The notes under the pieces are model-generated. The model was given only the letters and a program-made list of their open reading frames with translations, did no database searches and was not told where the DNA came from. Below, in pieces: positions 31,959-40,488 of a stretch of DNA of 53,062 nucleotides (the first letter of the stretch is position 1; each line of letters opens with the position of its first letter). The stretch comes from Muribaculaceae bacterium (GTDB taxonomy: Bacteria > Bacteroidota > Bacteroidia > Bacteroidales > Muribaculaceae), in the NCBI GenBank assembly GCA_022510385.1, contig JAFLTQ010000020.1, forward strand, positions 1 through 53,062. The letters run 5' to 3'. The translations under genes and the position numbers were made by a program.

Positions 31959-32285
31959 ATGAACCAAAATAATTATTCAAATCAGACCCTCCTTAATAAT
32001 GAATGGGGTGATGTCATGGAAGGACTCAAGTATTTTGTGAAGTCCATAGTGAAACAATCAATGGAAGAAGTAATCCAAGACAAGATGTATGAGAACGTGG
32101 TATTTGACCAGAACCTGACAACAAGACAACTCTGTGAGAGATGGAACATTTCTGACACTACTCTTTTGACATGGGAGAAAAGAGGTGTGATTTCACCAAT
32201 CCAGACAGGTGGTAGAAAGAAACTCTATTCACTCAAGGATGTGAGAGAAGCTGAAGTTAATGGGTACATTAAAAATGTAGCGTGA
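31959..32285 (+). CDS. Excisionase-like helix-turn-helix protein, element 2
   Basis: 108 aa. Homologue of 8735-9070: same N-terminal helix (WGDVMEGLKYFVKSIVKQSMEEVIQDKMYENV) and C-terminal winged helix (LTTRQLCERWNISDTTLLTWEKRGVISPIQTGGRKKLYSLKDVREAE). Translationally coupled to the integrase (TGATG at 32,283-32,287). Driven by palindrome site E, so its expression should follow that of the element's methyltransferases. Probable recombination directionality factor. Confidence 0.75.
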   Translation: MNQNNYSNQTLLNNEWGDVMEGLKYFVKSIVKQSMEEVIQDKMYENVVFDQNLTTRQLCERWNISDTTLLTWEKRGVISPIQTGGRKKLYSLKDVREAEVNGYIKNVA

Positions 32286-33640
32286 TGTTGGAATTACATG
32301 TCAGAACTAAAAGTAAAGAGGGGAATACCCCTCTTTATATTAGATTGAGAGTTGAAGGCAAGTTAATCTGGGTAAATCTTCAACTTCAAGTGAATATAAA
32401 GGAATGGAATGAAGTTTCTCTTTCAGAAAAGAAACTGTCGAATTTTCTTGACAGGAAGGGATATAGTAAGAAAATTTCTGAAATAGAATTTGGAATTAAA
32501 GAGTTGAGAACTCGTCATAGACTAACCAAGGAGAGTTTGGAAACTGTAATCAAGAATGTAGTGTTGGCAGAAATCAGGGACCAGTTTCTCAAGGACGAAG
32601 AATTGGAACAGAAACTATTGGAACGTAAAAGAAAAGATGTCAAGACTTTTGTCAAAAACTACATTGATGGTATTTCTAATGGAGAAATCCTTACTACCAA
32701 AGGGAAAAAGTATGCTGATAACAGTATTAAGATTTGGAAACAATTTAGGAGATTATTTCTCGAATGTTATAAGAATAAGTCATTCACATGGGAAGAAATC
32801 ACTCAATCTCTTATTCATCAATTTCTTAATTATCTTGATAAAAATGGATATATGGGTGAAACCAAGAACCGTTATATTGGTGCATACCGAACAATTATTT
32901 CTGTTTCTGAAAAACAGAAACTCCATAATAATGGTATCGCCAGAAAATGGCTGGCTGCTCCCAAAGTGGAAGATGATGAAAGAAGAACCTTGATTTATCT
33001 GACTAAAGAAGAATTAAAGGCCCTATATGATATGCCACTGTCTGGAATGAAAGAAAGGGTAAGGGATTTATTTCTGATTGGTTGTTATACTGCCATGAGA
33101 TATGATGAGTTCAGTAAGATAGAGAAAGGATGTATTGGATTTACTCCTAATGGATTAAAAGTTATAAGAATTAAACAAGGTAAGGTCAATAATAGGGTTG
33201 TAATTCCTATTGTTGGTGATGAGTTGGAAACTTTGTTGAAGAAATATGATTACACTGTACCAGAGGTGTGTGAACAGATAATCAACAGATATATTAAAAA
33301 GATTTGTAAAGAATTATCAGGAATAGTCCCAAGTTTATCTGTAAAGATGAGAACACTCCTTACAAAGACAGAGAGAAAAGCTTTAGAGACAGGTAAGATG
33401 AAATTTGAATTTGATGAAGAAGGTTATGTTATAAGACCCCGTTGGGAACTAATCTTTTGTCATACTGCGAGAAGAACTGCTATTACGAATATGTATTTGA
33501 GTGGTAAGTATACGAATATACGGCAAATTATGAGTATCAGCGGTCATAAGAAAGAGGAAACTTTTATGAAGTATGTGAGGTTATCTCTGGATGAACAGGC
33601 GGATGAAATAGCAAATATTGCGGCAGATGGATTATTCTAA
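32285..33640 (+). CDS. int: Tyrosine recombinase (integrase), element 2
   Basis: 451 aa from the ATG at 32,285; a GTG one codon earlier exists, but the ATG start gives the same overlap as in element 1 and an equal N-terminus. Catalytic residues Arg272 (AMRYDEF), His393 and Arg396 (CHTARR), His421 (SGHKKEE) and Tyr430. Closely similar to the element-1 integrase along the whole length, with one residue inserted before motif II. It ends 271 bp from the tRNA-proximal att core. Expected to integrate at the 3' end of tRNA-Leu. Confidence 0.93.
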   Translation: MLELHVRTKSKEGNTPLYIRLRVEGKLIWVNLQLQVNIKEWNEVSLSEKKLSNFLDRKGYSKKISEIEFGIKELRTRHRLTKESLETVIKNVVLAEIRDQFLKDEELEQKLLERKRKDVKTFVKNYIDGISNGEILTTKGKKYADNSIKIWKQFRRLFLECYKNKSFTWEEITQSLIHQFLNYLDKNGYMGETKNRYIGAYRTIISVSEKQKLHNNGIARKWLAAPKVEDDERRTLIYLTKEELKALYDMPLSGMKERVRDLFLIGCYTAMRYDEFSKIEKGCIGFTPNGLKVIRIKQGKVNNRVVIPIVGDELETLLKKYDYTVPEVCEQIINRYIKKICKELSGIVPSLSVKMRTLLTKTERKALETGKMKFEFDEEGYVIRPRWELIFCHTARRTAITNMYLSGKYTNIRQIMSISGHKKEETFMKYVRLSLDEQADEIANIAADGLF

Positions 33641-33668
33641 TCAGTAAAAAAGGAAAACTCTAATAAGT

Positions 33669-33702
33669 GGGTGTCTGACTAAAATTTAGTTGGACACCTT
33701 TT
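33669..33702 (+). terminator. Terminator of the integrase gene, element 2
   Basis: GGTGTCTGACTAAA / TTTAGTTGGACACC stem with a T-rich end; same GGTGT/ACACC core as after the element-1 integrase. Confidence 0.75.
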
Positions 33703-33825
33703 GTTTTAGCTAAATAGTTGATTTAAGGATGAATAAATATGTTAGTCCTTAATAAAGTTTCCTTTTTTGAGAGTATGTGAAATGAGCTAACTCGCTGAGC
33801 TTGAATTCCGTACGAAATTGAAGGT

Positions 33826-33843
33826 GAGACCAAATGAGACCAA
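33826..33843 (+). promoter_or_regulatory. Predicted integrase arm sites, element 2 right end
   Basis: GAGACCAA at 33,826-33,833 and 33,836-33,843, an exact copy of the left-end pair at 10,728-10,745. Confidence 0.6.
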
Positions 33844-33863
33844 CCTTCGGGGGTTGATAAAAT

Positions 33864-33907
33864 GAAAGAGAGATAAATTACTGAATTTTAGTAAGTTATC
33901 TCTCTAA
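33864..33907 (-). terminator. tRNA-Leu terminator supplied by element 2
   Basis: AGAGAGATAAATTACT / AGTAAGTTATCTCTCT stem directly downstream of the tRNA 3' end on the minus strand, followed there by a T-rich tract. Because it lies inside the element, the element rather than the chromosome ends the tRNA transcript. Confidence 0.65.
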
Positions 33908-33911
33908 TTTT

Positions 33912-33924
33912 GTGCCCTAAGCCG
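33912..33924 (+). repeat. att core in the tRNA-Leu 3' end
   Basis: GTGCCCTAAGCCG, 12 of its bases being the complement of the tRNA 3' end including the discriminator base. Integration therefore leaves an intact tRNA gene on this side. Confidence 0.88.
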
Positions 33925-33996
33925 GGATCGAACCGGCACGGGTTTAACCCCATTGGTGTTTGAGACCAACGCGTCTACCAATTCCGCCATCAGGGC
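33913..33996 (-). tRNA. tRNA-Leu (anticodon CAA)
   Basis: 84-nt class II tRNA. Acceptor GCCCTGA pairs with TTAGGGC (discriminator A), D-arm with GGTAGACGCG, anticodon loop CTCAAAC giving CAA (reads UUG), long variable arm, T-loop GGTTCGATCC. No CCA encoded. Host gene and integration site of both elements. Confidence 0.95.
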
Positions 33997-34107
33997 AATG
34001 CGAAATTTCGCTAACGCAATGGCAAATTTAGAGATTTTTATCGAATCTCACAATTATTGGGAAAAGTTTTTATTGGTAGTGAATGGTTTTTAGGTGTTTT
34101 GAAGAGT

Positions 34108-34280
34108 CCAAGAGCAACTCCAATTTCAATAAAATGAAGAATCCAAAGTCAACCTCTATTTCAACAGTGCAAATACAAATTTTAATAAAGTGATGGAGCC
34201 AAAGGCAACTCTATTTCAACAGTGCAAATACAATTTTTAATAAAGTGAAGAATCCCAAGAGCAACTCCAATTTTAATGAA
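34108..34280. repeat. Degenerate intergenic repeats
   Basis: Two good copies (34,149-34,200 and 34,206-34,256) of a roughly 57-bp unit with CTATTTCAACAGTGCAAATA and TTTTAATAAAGTGA, flanked by partial copies carrying GAGCAACTCCAAT. No gene lies in 33,997-34,454; this repeat and the recA terminator are its only visible content. Confidence 0.7.
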
Positions 34281-34356
34281 AATCTCTGATTAATTCTTAC
34301 GAGGAAATAGAGAATCTTAGATTTTTTCACAAAAATAATTTGTAGCAGAAAAACTA

Positions 34357-34388
34357 ATGAGCCGGCTCAACCCCTTGAACCGGCTCAT
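34357..34388 (-). terminator. recA terminator
   Basis: ATGAGCCGGCTC / GAACCGGCTCAT stem followed by TTTTT on the minus strand, 67 bases after the recA stop. Confidence 0.85.
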
Positions 34389-34454
34389 CTAAACTCATAT
34401 AACAGATGATTGAGTCTTCAGTTATAATTTGTTAAAACATCTCTAAGAGTCGCT

Positions 34455-35642
34455 TTATTCTTCGATTTCAATGTCTTCCTCAAAGAAATCATCCGTGTCT
34501 TCCACTCCCATAGAAGTGAAATCCTCTTCATCGGCTGCGTATTCTTCCGCAGATTTCTTTGTAGGTTTTACGCCGGCAAAGTTCCCCTTTTTCTCAGCCT
34601 CGTTGCTCTCTGCAATTGCCTCACGCACTTTCCCTTCGAGTTCCTCCATCAGTTCAGGATTATCATTGAGGATCTTCCTGACACCCTCTTTCCCTTGTCC
34701 GATTTTTGAATCTCCATAGGAAAACCATGCACCGCTCTTTTTAATAACTCCAAGTTCCACGCCATATTCGATAATCTCACCGGCCTTGGATATTCCTTCT
34801 CCAAACATGATGTCAAATTCAGCCTTCTTAAAAGGAGGTGCAACTTTATTTTTAACCACCTTTACCTTAGCTATTCTTCCAAGAGGTTTATCATCTGAAT
34901 CTTTGATCATTGAAGAAGGAGCGATCTCAATTCTAACAGTAGAATAGAATTTGAGCGCATTACCACCCGTTGTGGTTTGAGCCGGCCCATACATATTGCC
35001 GATTTTCTCACGTGTCTGATTGATGAAAATACAGCAAGTGCGGGTTCTTGATATAGCACCGGTGAGTTTTCTCATTGCCTGGCTCATAAGTCGTGCCTGA
35101 AGGCCAACATTCTTGTCGCCCATTTCGCCTTCTATTTCGGCTTTAGGAGTCAGAGCAGCCACAGAGTCGATAACGAGAACGTCGACTGCACCTGAATTTA
35201 TGAGCTGTTCGGCAATTTCGAGAGCCTGTTCCCCATTATCCGGTTGAGCAATCCATAGATTATTCACATCTACTCCCAATTGTTCAGCATAGAAACGGTC
35301 GAATGCATGTTCAGCATCAATTATAGCGCAGACACCACCCTGTTTTTGAGCTTCCGCGATAATATGAATAGCAAGGGTTGTTTTACCGGAAGATTCAGCA
35401 CCGAAAATTTCGGTGATCCTTCCTCTTGGTACGCCGCCTACCCCTAAAGCAACATCAAGGCCAATAGAGCCGGTAGAGATTGTTTCTATATCCTGTATTG
35501 CGTTGTCACCAAGACGCATGATTGTGCCGGTGCCAAAGTCTTTTTCAAGGTGAGCAAGCGCCACTTCGAGAGCTTTTTTCTTTTCATCAACGTCACTTAT
35601 TCTCACTGCTTTTTTAGCAGCTGTGGGTTTCTTTTTTGCCAT
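34455..35642 (-). CDS. recA: Recombinase RecA
   Basis: 395 aa. RecA filament protein for homologous recombination and SOS induction. Walker [10 protein letters not shown] near residue 80, Walker [12 protein letters not shown]1/L2 region ([27 protein letters not shown]) and the monomer-interface N-terminus are all present. The C-terminus is extended by an acidic tail (EEDIEIEE). Single gene between its promoter and the terminator at 34,357. Lysine-rich start [12 protein letters not shown] is common in Bacteroidetes. Confidence 0.97.
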   Translation of the reverse strand: MAKKKPTAAKKAVRISDVDEKKKALEVALAHLEKDFGTGTIMRLGDNAIQDIETISTGSIGLDVALGVGGVPRGRITEIFGAESSGKTTLAIHIIAEAQKQGGVCAIIDAEHAFDRFYAEQLGVDVNNLWIAQPDNGEQALEIAEQLINSGAVDVLVIDSVAALTPKAEIEGEMGDKNVGLQARLMSQAMRKLTGAISRTRTCCIFINQTREKIGNMYGPAQTTTGGNALKFYSTVRIEIAPSSMIKDSDDKPLGRIAKVKVVKNKVAPPFKKAEFDIMFGEGISKAGEIIEYGVELGVIKKSGAWFSYGDSKIGQGKEGVRKILNDNPELMEELEGKVREAIAESNEAEKKGNFAGVKPTKKSAEEYAADEEDFTSMGVEDTDDFFEEDIEIEE

Positions 35643-35682
35643 ATTTTAATTGCGTTATTTGTTATTCGATATTTTATTTCTG

Positions 35683-35690
35683 CAAAATTA
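35683..35690 (-). promoter_or_regulatory. recA -7 promoter box
   Basis: TAATTTTG on the minus strand, 41 bases upstream of the recA ATG. No clear -33 box and no obvious LexA-like palindrome. Confidence 0.5.
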
Positions 35691-35767
35691 GTAAGGAATT
35701 TACCTCATCTCCTAATTTTTTAAGGAATATATTAAGTTTCAATCAATTAAATAATCTTAAACGGAAA

Positions 35768-35798
35768 GGTCTCACTGCAAATATTTTGCAGTGAGACC
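35768..35798 (-). terminator. gyrB terminator
   Basis: Perfect GGTCTCACTGCAAA / TTTGCAGTGAGACC hairpin 34 bases after the gyrB stop, T-rich on the minus strand. Confidence 0.85.
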
Positions 35799-35831
35799 CT
35801 GCTTTATCTTTGATATTATTGGTCGCCCAAA

Positions 35832-37808
35832 TCAGGCATCAATATTTGCATAAGTGGCATGTGTTTCTATAAACTCACGTCTCGGCCCCACTTCTTCGCC
35901 CATCAGAATCGAGAAAGTTCTGTCTGCTTCAGCAGCATTGACAAGGTTCACCTGCTTCAACATTCGGTTTTCCGGATCCATTGTAGTTTCCCATAGCTGT
36001 TCGGGATTCATCTCTCCAAGACCTTTATATCTTTGGAGAGTCATTTTATCGCGATTTCCGTCGCAATAAGTGTCTACAAAACGTTGCACCTGTTGCTCAT
36101 CCCATGCATATTCCTGGATCTTTTTCTGGCCCTTTGTGCTGCATTTATACAAAGGAGGAGTAGCAATATAAAGATAGCCGTTATCGATAATCGGGCGTAT
36201 TTTACGATAGAAGAAAGTCATCAGAAGAGTCGCGATGTGAGCGCCATCGACATCGGCATCAGTCATAATTATTATTTTATGATACCTGAGTTTCGACATA
36301 TTCGGCTCTTTTGAATCCTCTTCAGTCCCGATAGTCACTCCCAACGCTTTAAACATATTTACAATTTCCTCGCTATCGAAAACTTTATGGTCGAGCGCTT
36401 TCTCAACGTTTAGAATTTTACCTCTAAGAGGCAAGATCGCCTGGAAATTCGGATTGCGACCCTGCTTAGCGCTACCTCCTGCGGAATCTCCCTCGACAAG
36501 GAAGAGTTCGCAAGCTGCGGCATCACGACTTTGGCAGTCTGCCAATTTTCCGGGGAGACCGCCACCGCCCAAGGGAGATTTTCTTTGCACTTTAAGACGA
36601 GCCTTTTGCATTTCCTGACGGACAGTAGCAGCAAGGATCACCTTATCTACAATTGCACGCGCCTGCTTGGGATGCTCCTCAAGATAATATTTCAGAGCCT
36701 CTGAGACTGCAGTCTGAACAACGCCTGACACTTCATTATTCCCTAATTTGGTTTTTGTCTGACCTTCAAATTGTGGTTCAGCCACCTTCACCGACACAAC
36801 TGCTGTGAGACCGTCACGGAAATCCTCTTTAGAGAGCTCCACTTTCATTTTCTCAAGCATATGGTTGTCTTCGGCATACTTTTTCAATGTGGTGGTAAGG
36901 CCGCGTCGGAAACCGGTCAGATGGGTTCCTCCTTCTATTGTATTGATATTATTAACAAAGGAGAAGATATTTTCTGAAAATGATGTATTATATGTAAGGG
37001 CAACCTCAACAGGAACTCCATTTTTCTCCGTGTTGAGATGGATAATATCTTCGATGAGTGGTTGCTTTCCCTGATCGATATATTTTACGAACTCTTTCAA
37101 ACCTTCTTGACTGCGGAAAACTTCCTTTCTGTAATTACCCTCTTCATCCATTTCCCGAAGATCAGTGAGGGTCAAAGTAATTCCGGCATTAAGGTATGAA
37201 AGGTCTCTCAACCTGTTGGCAAGAGTTTCATAGTCATATATGGTTTCAGTGAAAATAGAGGCATCCGGGTGGAAGATAACGGTTGTGCCTGTATGGTCGG
37301 TTTCACCGACAACTTCCACTTCAGTTGTAGGTTTTCCGTAGGCATATTCCTGACGATGAATCTTTCCCTCTCTATGGATTTCAGCACAAAGATAATCGCT
37401 TAGAGCATTCACACAGCTCACGCCCACGCCGTGGAGACCTCCTGAAACCTTATATGTCCCTTTATCGAATTTTCCGCCGGCATGTAGCACTGTCAAAACT
37501 ACTTCAAGGGCTGATTTATTCATTTTTTCGTGCATGTCTACGGGGATACCGCGTCCATTATCCACAACCATAATAGAGTTGTCTTCACGAATTGTGACAT
37601 CTACCCTATCGGCAAATCCTGCCAAAGCTTCATCTATCGAGTTGTCTACAACCTCATAAACAAGATGATGCAAGCCTCTTCCGGAGATGTCGCCAATATA
37701 CATGGCGGGTCGTTTCCTGACTGCTTCGAGGCCCTCGAGCACTTGTATGTTTTCTGCTCCGTAATTATTTTCCTGTTCGAGGTCTTGATATTCCAAATCT
37801 TCTACCAT
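35832..37808 (-). CDS. gyrB: DNA gyrase subunit B
   Basis: 658 aa. ATPase subunit of gyrase, introducing negative supercoils together with GyrA (not in this window). GHKL ATPase domain: EVVDNSIDEALAG, VVDNGRGIPV, GGLHGVGVSCVNALS; transducer domain; TOPRIM part with LFLVEGDSAGGSAKQGR and DADVDGAHI; C-terminal QRYKGLGEMNPEQLW. The length is that of a short GyrB without the E. coli insert. ParE is the alternative assignment but the motifs and length fit GyrB. Single-gene unit with a near-consensus promoter. Confidence 0.93.
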   Translation of the reverse strand: MVEDLEYQDLEQENNYGAENIQVLEGLEAVRKRPAMYIGDISGRGLHHLVYEVVDNSIDEALAGFADRVDVTIREDNSIMVVDNGRGIPVDMHEKMNKSALEVVLTVLHAGGKFDKGTYKVSGGLHGVGVSCVNALSDYLCAEIHREGKIHRQEYAYGKPTTEVEVVGETDHTGTTVIFHPDASIFTETIYDYETLANRLRDLSYLNAGITLTLTDLREMDEEGNYRKEVFRSQEGLKEFVKYIDQGKQPLIEDIIHLNTEKNGVPVEVALTYNTSFSENIFSFVNNINTIEGGTHLTGFRRGLTTTLKKYAEDNHMLEKMKVELSKEDFRDGLTAVVSVKVAEPQFEGQTKTKLGNNEVSGVVQTAVSEALKYYLEEHPKQARAIVDKVILAATVRQEMQKARLKVQRKSPLGGGGLPGKLADCQSRDAAACELFLVEGDSAGGSAKQGRNPNFQAILPLRGKILNVEKALDHKVFDSEEIVNMFKALGVTIGTEEDSKEPNMSKLRYHKIIIMTDADVDGAHIATLLMTFFYRKIRPIIDNGYLYIATPPLYKCSTKGQKKIQEYAWDEQQVQRFVDTYCDGNRDKMTLQRYKGLGEMNPEQLWETTMDPENRMLKQVNLVNAAEADRTFSILMGEEVGPRREFIETHATYANIDA

Positions 37809-37871
37809 TGATATCTATTTGTTGTATTTATAATGCTTTCTTATAGAAAAAGCGAGTCTTCTTCGATACTA

Positions 37872-37902
37872 CAAAATTAATGAAAATCAACCTCAGGGCA
37901 AA
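37872..37902 (-). promoter_or_regulatory. gyrB promoter, near-perfect Bacteroidetes consensus
   Basis: On the minus strand TTTG (-33), 19 bp, TAATTTTG (-7). Start of transcription expected about 58 bases upstream of the ATG. Confidence 0.75.
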
Positions 37903-37932
37903 ATCAAATAAACGGATAATCAAAAAAAGTAT

Positions 37933-37940
37933 TAATTTTG
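37933..37940 (+). promoter_or_regulatory. topA -7 promoter box
   Basis: TAATTTTG, 38 bases upstream of the topA ATG. Confidence 0.6.
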
Positions 37941-37978
37941 CGCGTGTCTAACAGCCCCAATCTAACAGTAAGGAATAT

Positions 37979-40348
37979 ATGAAAAATCTTGTGATAGTGG
38001 AGTCGCCGGCAAAAGCCAAGACAATAGAAAAGTTTCTCGGCAAGGATTTTACAGTGATGTCAAGCTATGGCCATATCAGAGATTTACGCAAGCATGGCAT
38101 GAGCATAGACGTGGAGGATGGTTTCCGGCCTGATTATGAAATACCGCAAGACAAGCGTGAGTTAGTCAAGAATTTGCGTAAGGCAGCTAAAGAGGCTGAA
38201 ACAATCTGGCTTGCTTCAGATGAAGACCGTGAGGGAGAGGCTATCGCCTGGCATCTTGCCGAAGTGCTTGGGCTCGACCCGTTGACTACACATCGCATCG
38301 TGTTTCATGAGATAACCAAACCGGCCATCCAAGATGCCATATCTAATCCGCGTCATATCGACTTGAACCGTGTCAATGCCCAACAGGCCCGAAGGATACT
38401 CGACCGCATAGTCGGGTTCGAGCTCTCCCCTGTGTTGTGGCGAAAAATTATGCCGTCCCTATCGGCAGGGCGTGTGCAGAGTGTGGCGTTAAGGCTTATT
38501 TGTGAACGTGAAAAGGAAATCAACAGCTTCATTCCTGAATCTTTCTATAAAATCACTGCTCAACTTCAGGCTCCCGATTCTCAATATTTCAAGGCCGAAG
38601 TCACGGAAAAAATAGAGGATAGAGACTATGTGATCCGGTATTTGGAAGCTTGTAAAGATGCCTCATTCAAAATAGAGGATGTCAATGTCAGGCCGCATCA
38701 CCGTTCCCCATTCCCTCCCTTCACAACCTCAACCCTGCAACAAGAGGCTGCCAGAAAGTTAGGTTTCTCCGTTAGCCGCACTATGAGTATTGCCCAAAGA
38801 CTTTATGAGGGGGGAAAAATCACTTATATGCGAACCGACTCCACAAATCTCTCCGACCTTGCCATTGGATCTATAAAAAAATATGTCACAGAAAACTTAG
38901 GTTCTCAATATCTGAAGGTCAGGAAATATCATACACAAAGCAAAGGCGCACAGGAGGCTCACGAGGCTATTCGACCCACATATATAAATGACGCAACGAT
39001 CGAGGGAAGCCAGGAAGAAAAGAAATTGTATGATCTAATATGGCGTCGCACCGTTGCATCCCAAATGGCAGAAGCGGAAACCCAGAAAACCACTATTGTT
39101 GTCAACATAATTGGGGGCTCTAATGAGAAATTACATCCTCTCAAGGCTGAAGGGGAAGTAATCCTATTTGACGGGTTCCTGAAAGTCTATCGTACTGAAA
39201 ACGCACTTCAACAGGAATTCACCGAGCTACCCCCGATGAAAACGGGAGATGAAGTCGGTCTTAAAGATATGGTGGCCTCACAAAGATTCAGCCAACCGCC
39301 CTCCCGTTATTCAGAGGCCTCTTTGGTGAAGAAAATGGAGGAGCTTGGAATCGGAAGACCTTCAACCTACTCTCCTACGATTTCTACGATCCAACAGCGC
39401 GACTATGTGAGACGTGGTGAAAACGAAGGTGTGAAAAGAGAATTTGAAACTATCACACTCTCAAAAGGGAAAATCACTGAAAAAATTCAGACTGAGAACA
39501 CCGGCAGCGATAAAGGCAAACTTGTGCCAACCGACATCGGCATGGTTGTCAATGACTTCCTCACGACAGAATTTCCTGAAATTCTCGATTATAATTTCAC
39601 CGCTAAGGTAGAGGAGAAATTCGACGATATTGCAGAAGGCAAGTTAGAATGGCAAAAGGAGATTTCAGATTTTTATGGAGATTTTCATCCCGGCATTGAA
39701 CAGATAAACGCAAAGAGAGCTGAACATAAGATAGGAGAACGCCTTATCGGGACACATCCGGCGACCGGCAAACCCGTGTATGTAAAAATCGGTAGGTATG
39801 GCCCCGTTGTCCAGATAGGTGACACCAATTCCGAAGAGAAACCCCAATTTGCGAGCCTTCATAGCGGACAAAGCATCACATCCCTGACCTTGGAAGATGC
39901 CTTGAAACTCTTCGAGTTGCCACGTAAGATTGGAGAAATAGATGGTCAGGAAGTGACAGCTGCCGTAGGTAGATTCGGTCCATATGTTAAATACGGTTCA
40001 CTTTTCGTCTCCATTCCCAAAGAGTTAGATCCCCTCACCATCTCATTGGAAGAAGCGGCCACTCTGATAAACAACAAACAGCAGGCAGAGGCCAACAAAC
40101 TGATCAAGTCTTTCCCCGAAATGCCCGGACTTGAAGTTTTAAACGGACGCTACGGCCCCTATCTGGCTTATAAGGCAGAAGGTGAACGGAAAGCAAAGAA
40201 CTATAAAATTCCTAAAAAAATAAAGCCGGAAGAGCTCACGTTAGAAGATGCAAAGAAATTGATGGAAGAACAGGCCGAGACAGCGAATAAAGGAGCTAAA
40301 AGCAGTAATAAAAGAGCAAAAGTTGCATCAAGGACGGCAAAAAAATGA
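37979..40348 (+). CDS. topA: DNA topoisomerase I
   Basis: 789 aa, type IA topoisomerase relaxing negative supercoils. TOPRIM domain at the N-terminus (NLVIVESPAKAKTIEKFLG, ASDEDREGEAIAWHL), active-site region GGKITYMRTDSTNLS with the nucleophilic Tyr, and SAGRVQSVALRLI. The C-terminal third carries repeated GRYGP(V/Y) segments (topoisomerase C-terminal repeats: GRYGPVVQIG, GRFGPYVKYG, GRYGPYLAY) instead of zinc fingers, ending in a Lys/Ala-rich tail. Divergent from gyrB, so the two opposing supercoiling enzymes share a 170-bp promoter region, which may couple their expression. Confidence 0.96.
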   Translation: MKNLVIVESPAKAKTIEKFLGKDFTVMSSYGHIRDLRKHGMSIDVEDGFRPDYEIPQDKRELVKNLRKAAKEAETIWLASDEDREGEAIAWHLAEVLGLDPLTTHRIVFHEITKPAIQDAISNPRHIDLNRVNAQQARRILDRIVGFELSPVLWRKIMPSLSAGRVQSVALRLICEREKEINSFIPESFYKITAQLQAPDSQYFKAEVTEKIEDRDYVIRYLEACKDASFKIEDVNVRPHHRSPFPPFTTSTLQQEAARKLGFSVSRTMSIAQRLYEGGKITYMRTDSTNLSDLAIGSIKKYVTENLGSQYLKVRKYHTQSKGAQEAHEAIRPTYINDATIEGSQEEKKLYDLIWRRTVASQMAEAETQKTTIVVNIIGGSNEKLHPLKAEGEVILFDGFLKVYRTENALQQEFTELPPMKTGDEVGLKDMVASQRFSQPPSRYSEASLVKKMEELGIGRPSTYSPTISTIQQRDYVRRGENEGVKREFETITLSKGKITEKIQTENTGSDKGKLVPTDIGMVVNDFLTTEFPEILDYNFTAKVEEKFDDIAEGKLEWQKEISDFYGDFHPGIEQINAKRAEHKIGERLIGTHPATGKPVYVKIGRYGPVVQIGDTNSEEKPQFASLHSGQSITSLTLEDALKLFELPRKIGEIDGQEVTAAVGRFGPYVKYGSLFVSIPKELDPLTISLEEAATLINNKQQAEANKLIKSFPEMPGLEVLNGRYGPYLAYKAEGERKAKNYKIPKKIKPEELTLEDAKKLMEEQAETANKGAKSSNKRAKVASRTAKK

Positions 40349-40419
40349 TAAAAGAGCGAGAAATTGAAGAAAAAATCAAATTCATTAACATTTTCCTTTT
40401 TAAATAATATAATTTTAAC

Positions 40420-40427
40420 TAATTTTG
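40420..40427 (+). promoter_or_regulatory. HU gene -7 promoter box
   Basis: TAATTTTG, 61 bases upstream of the ATG at 40,489. The gap after topA is AT-rich and holds nothing else. Confidence 0.55.
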
Positions 40428-40488
40428 TTTCAACTTTTGAAAAATCTATAAAATATCAATAAACGAATACTTAAAATTTAAAGATACT

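Larger units (their letters stand above)
10618..33924 (+). mobile_element. Integrative element 2 (about 23.3 kb, tRNA-Leu site)
   Basis: Bounded by att cores at 10,618-10,630 and 33,912-33,924. It has the same backbone as element 1 (polymerase-like protein, module genes, 54-aa membrane protein, serine recombinase, excisionase-like HTH, integrase) with different cargo: Dam- and Dcm-like methyltransferases, a NUMOD-domain protein and a PLD-helicase/methyltransferase/HNH cassette. Arm repeats GAGACCAA occur at both ends. No transfer or virion genes are seen. Most genes up to 30,216 are on the minus strand, the recombination genes on the plus strand. Confidence 0.85.

Noticed and set aside
10618..33924. 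Element 2 as a conjugative transposon or prophage
   Set aside because: No relaxase, coupling protein, VirB4/TraG, TraJ-N type genes, and no capsid, portal, terminase or tail genes can be recognised. Transfer mode is therefore left open.
34108..34280. Repeats with similar spacing resembling a CRISPR array
   Set aside because: Only two good copies of about 57 bp with degenerate flanks, no unique spacers of constant length and no cas genes. It is an intergenic repeat.
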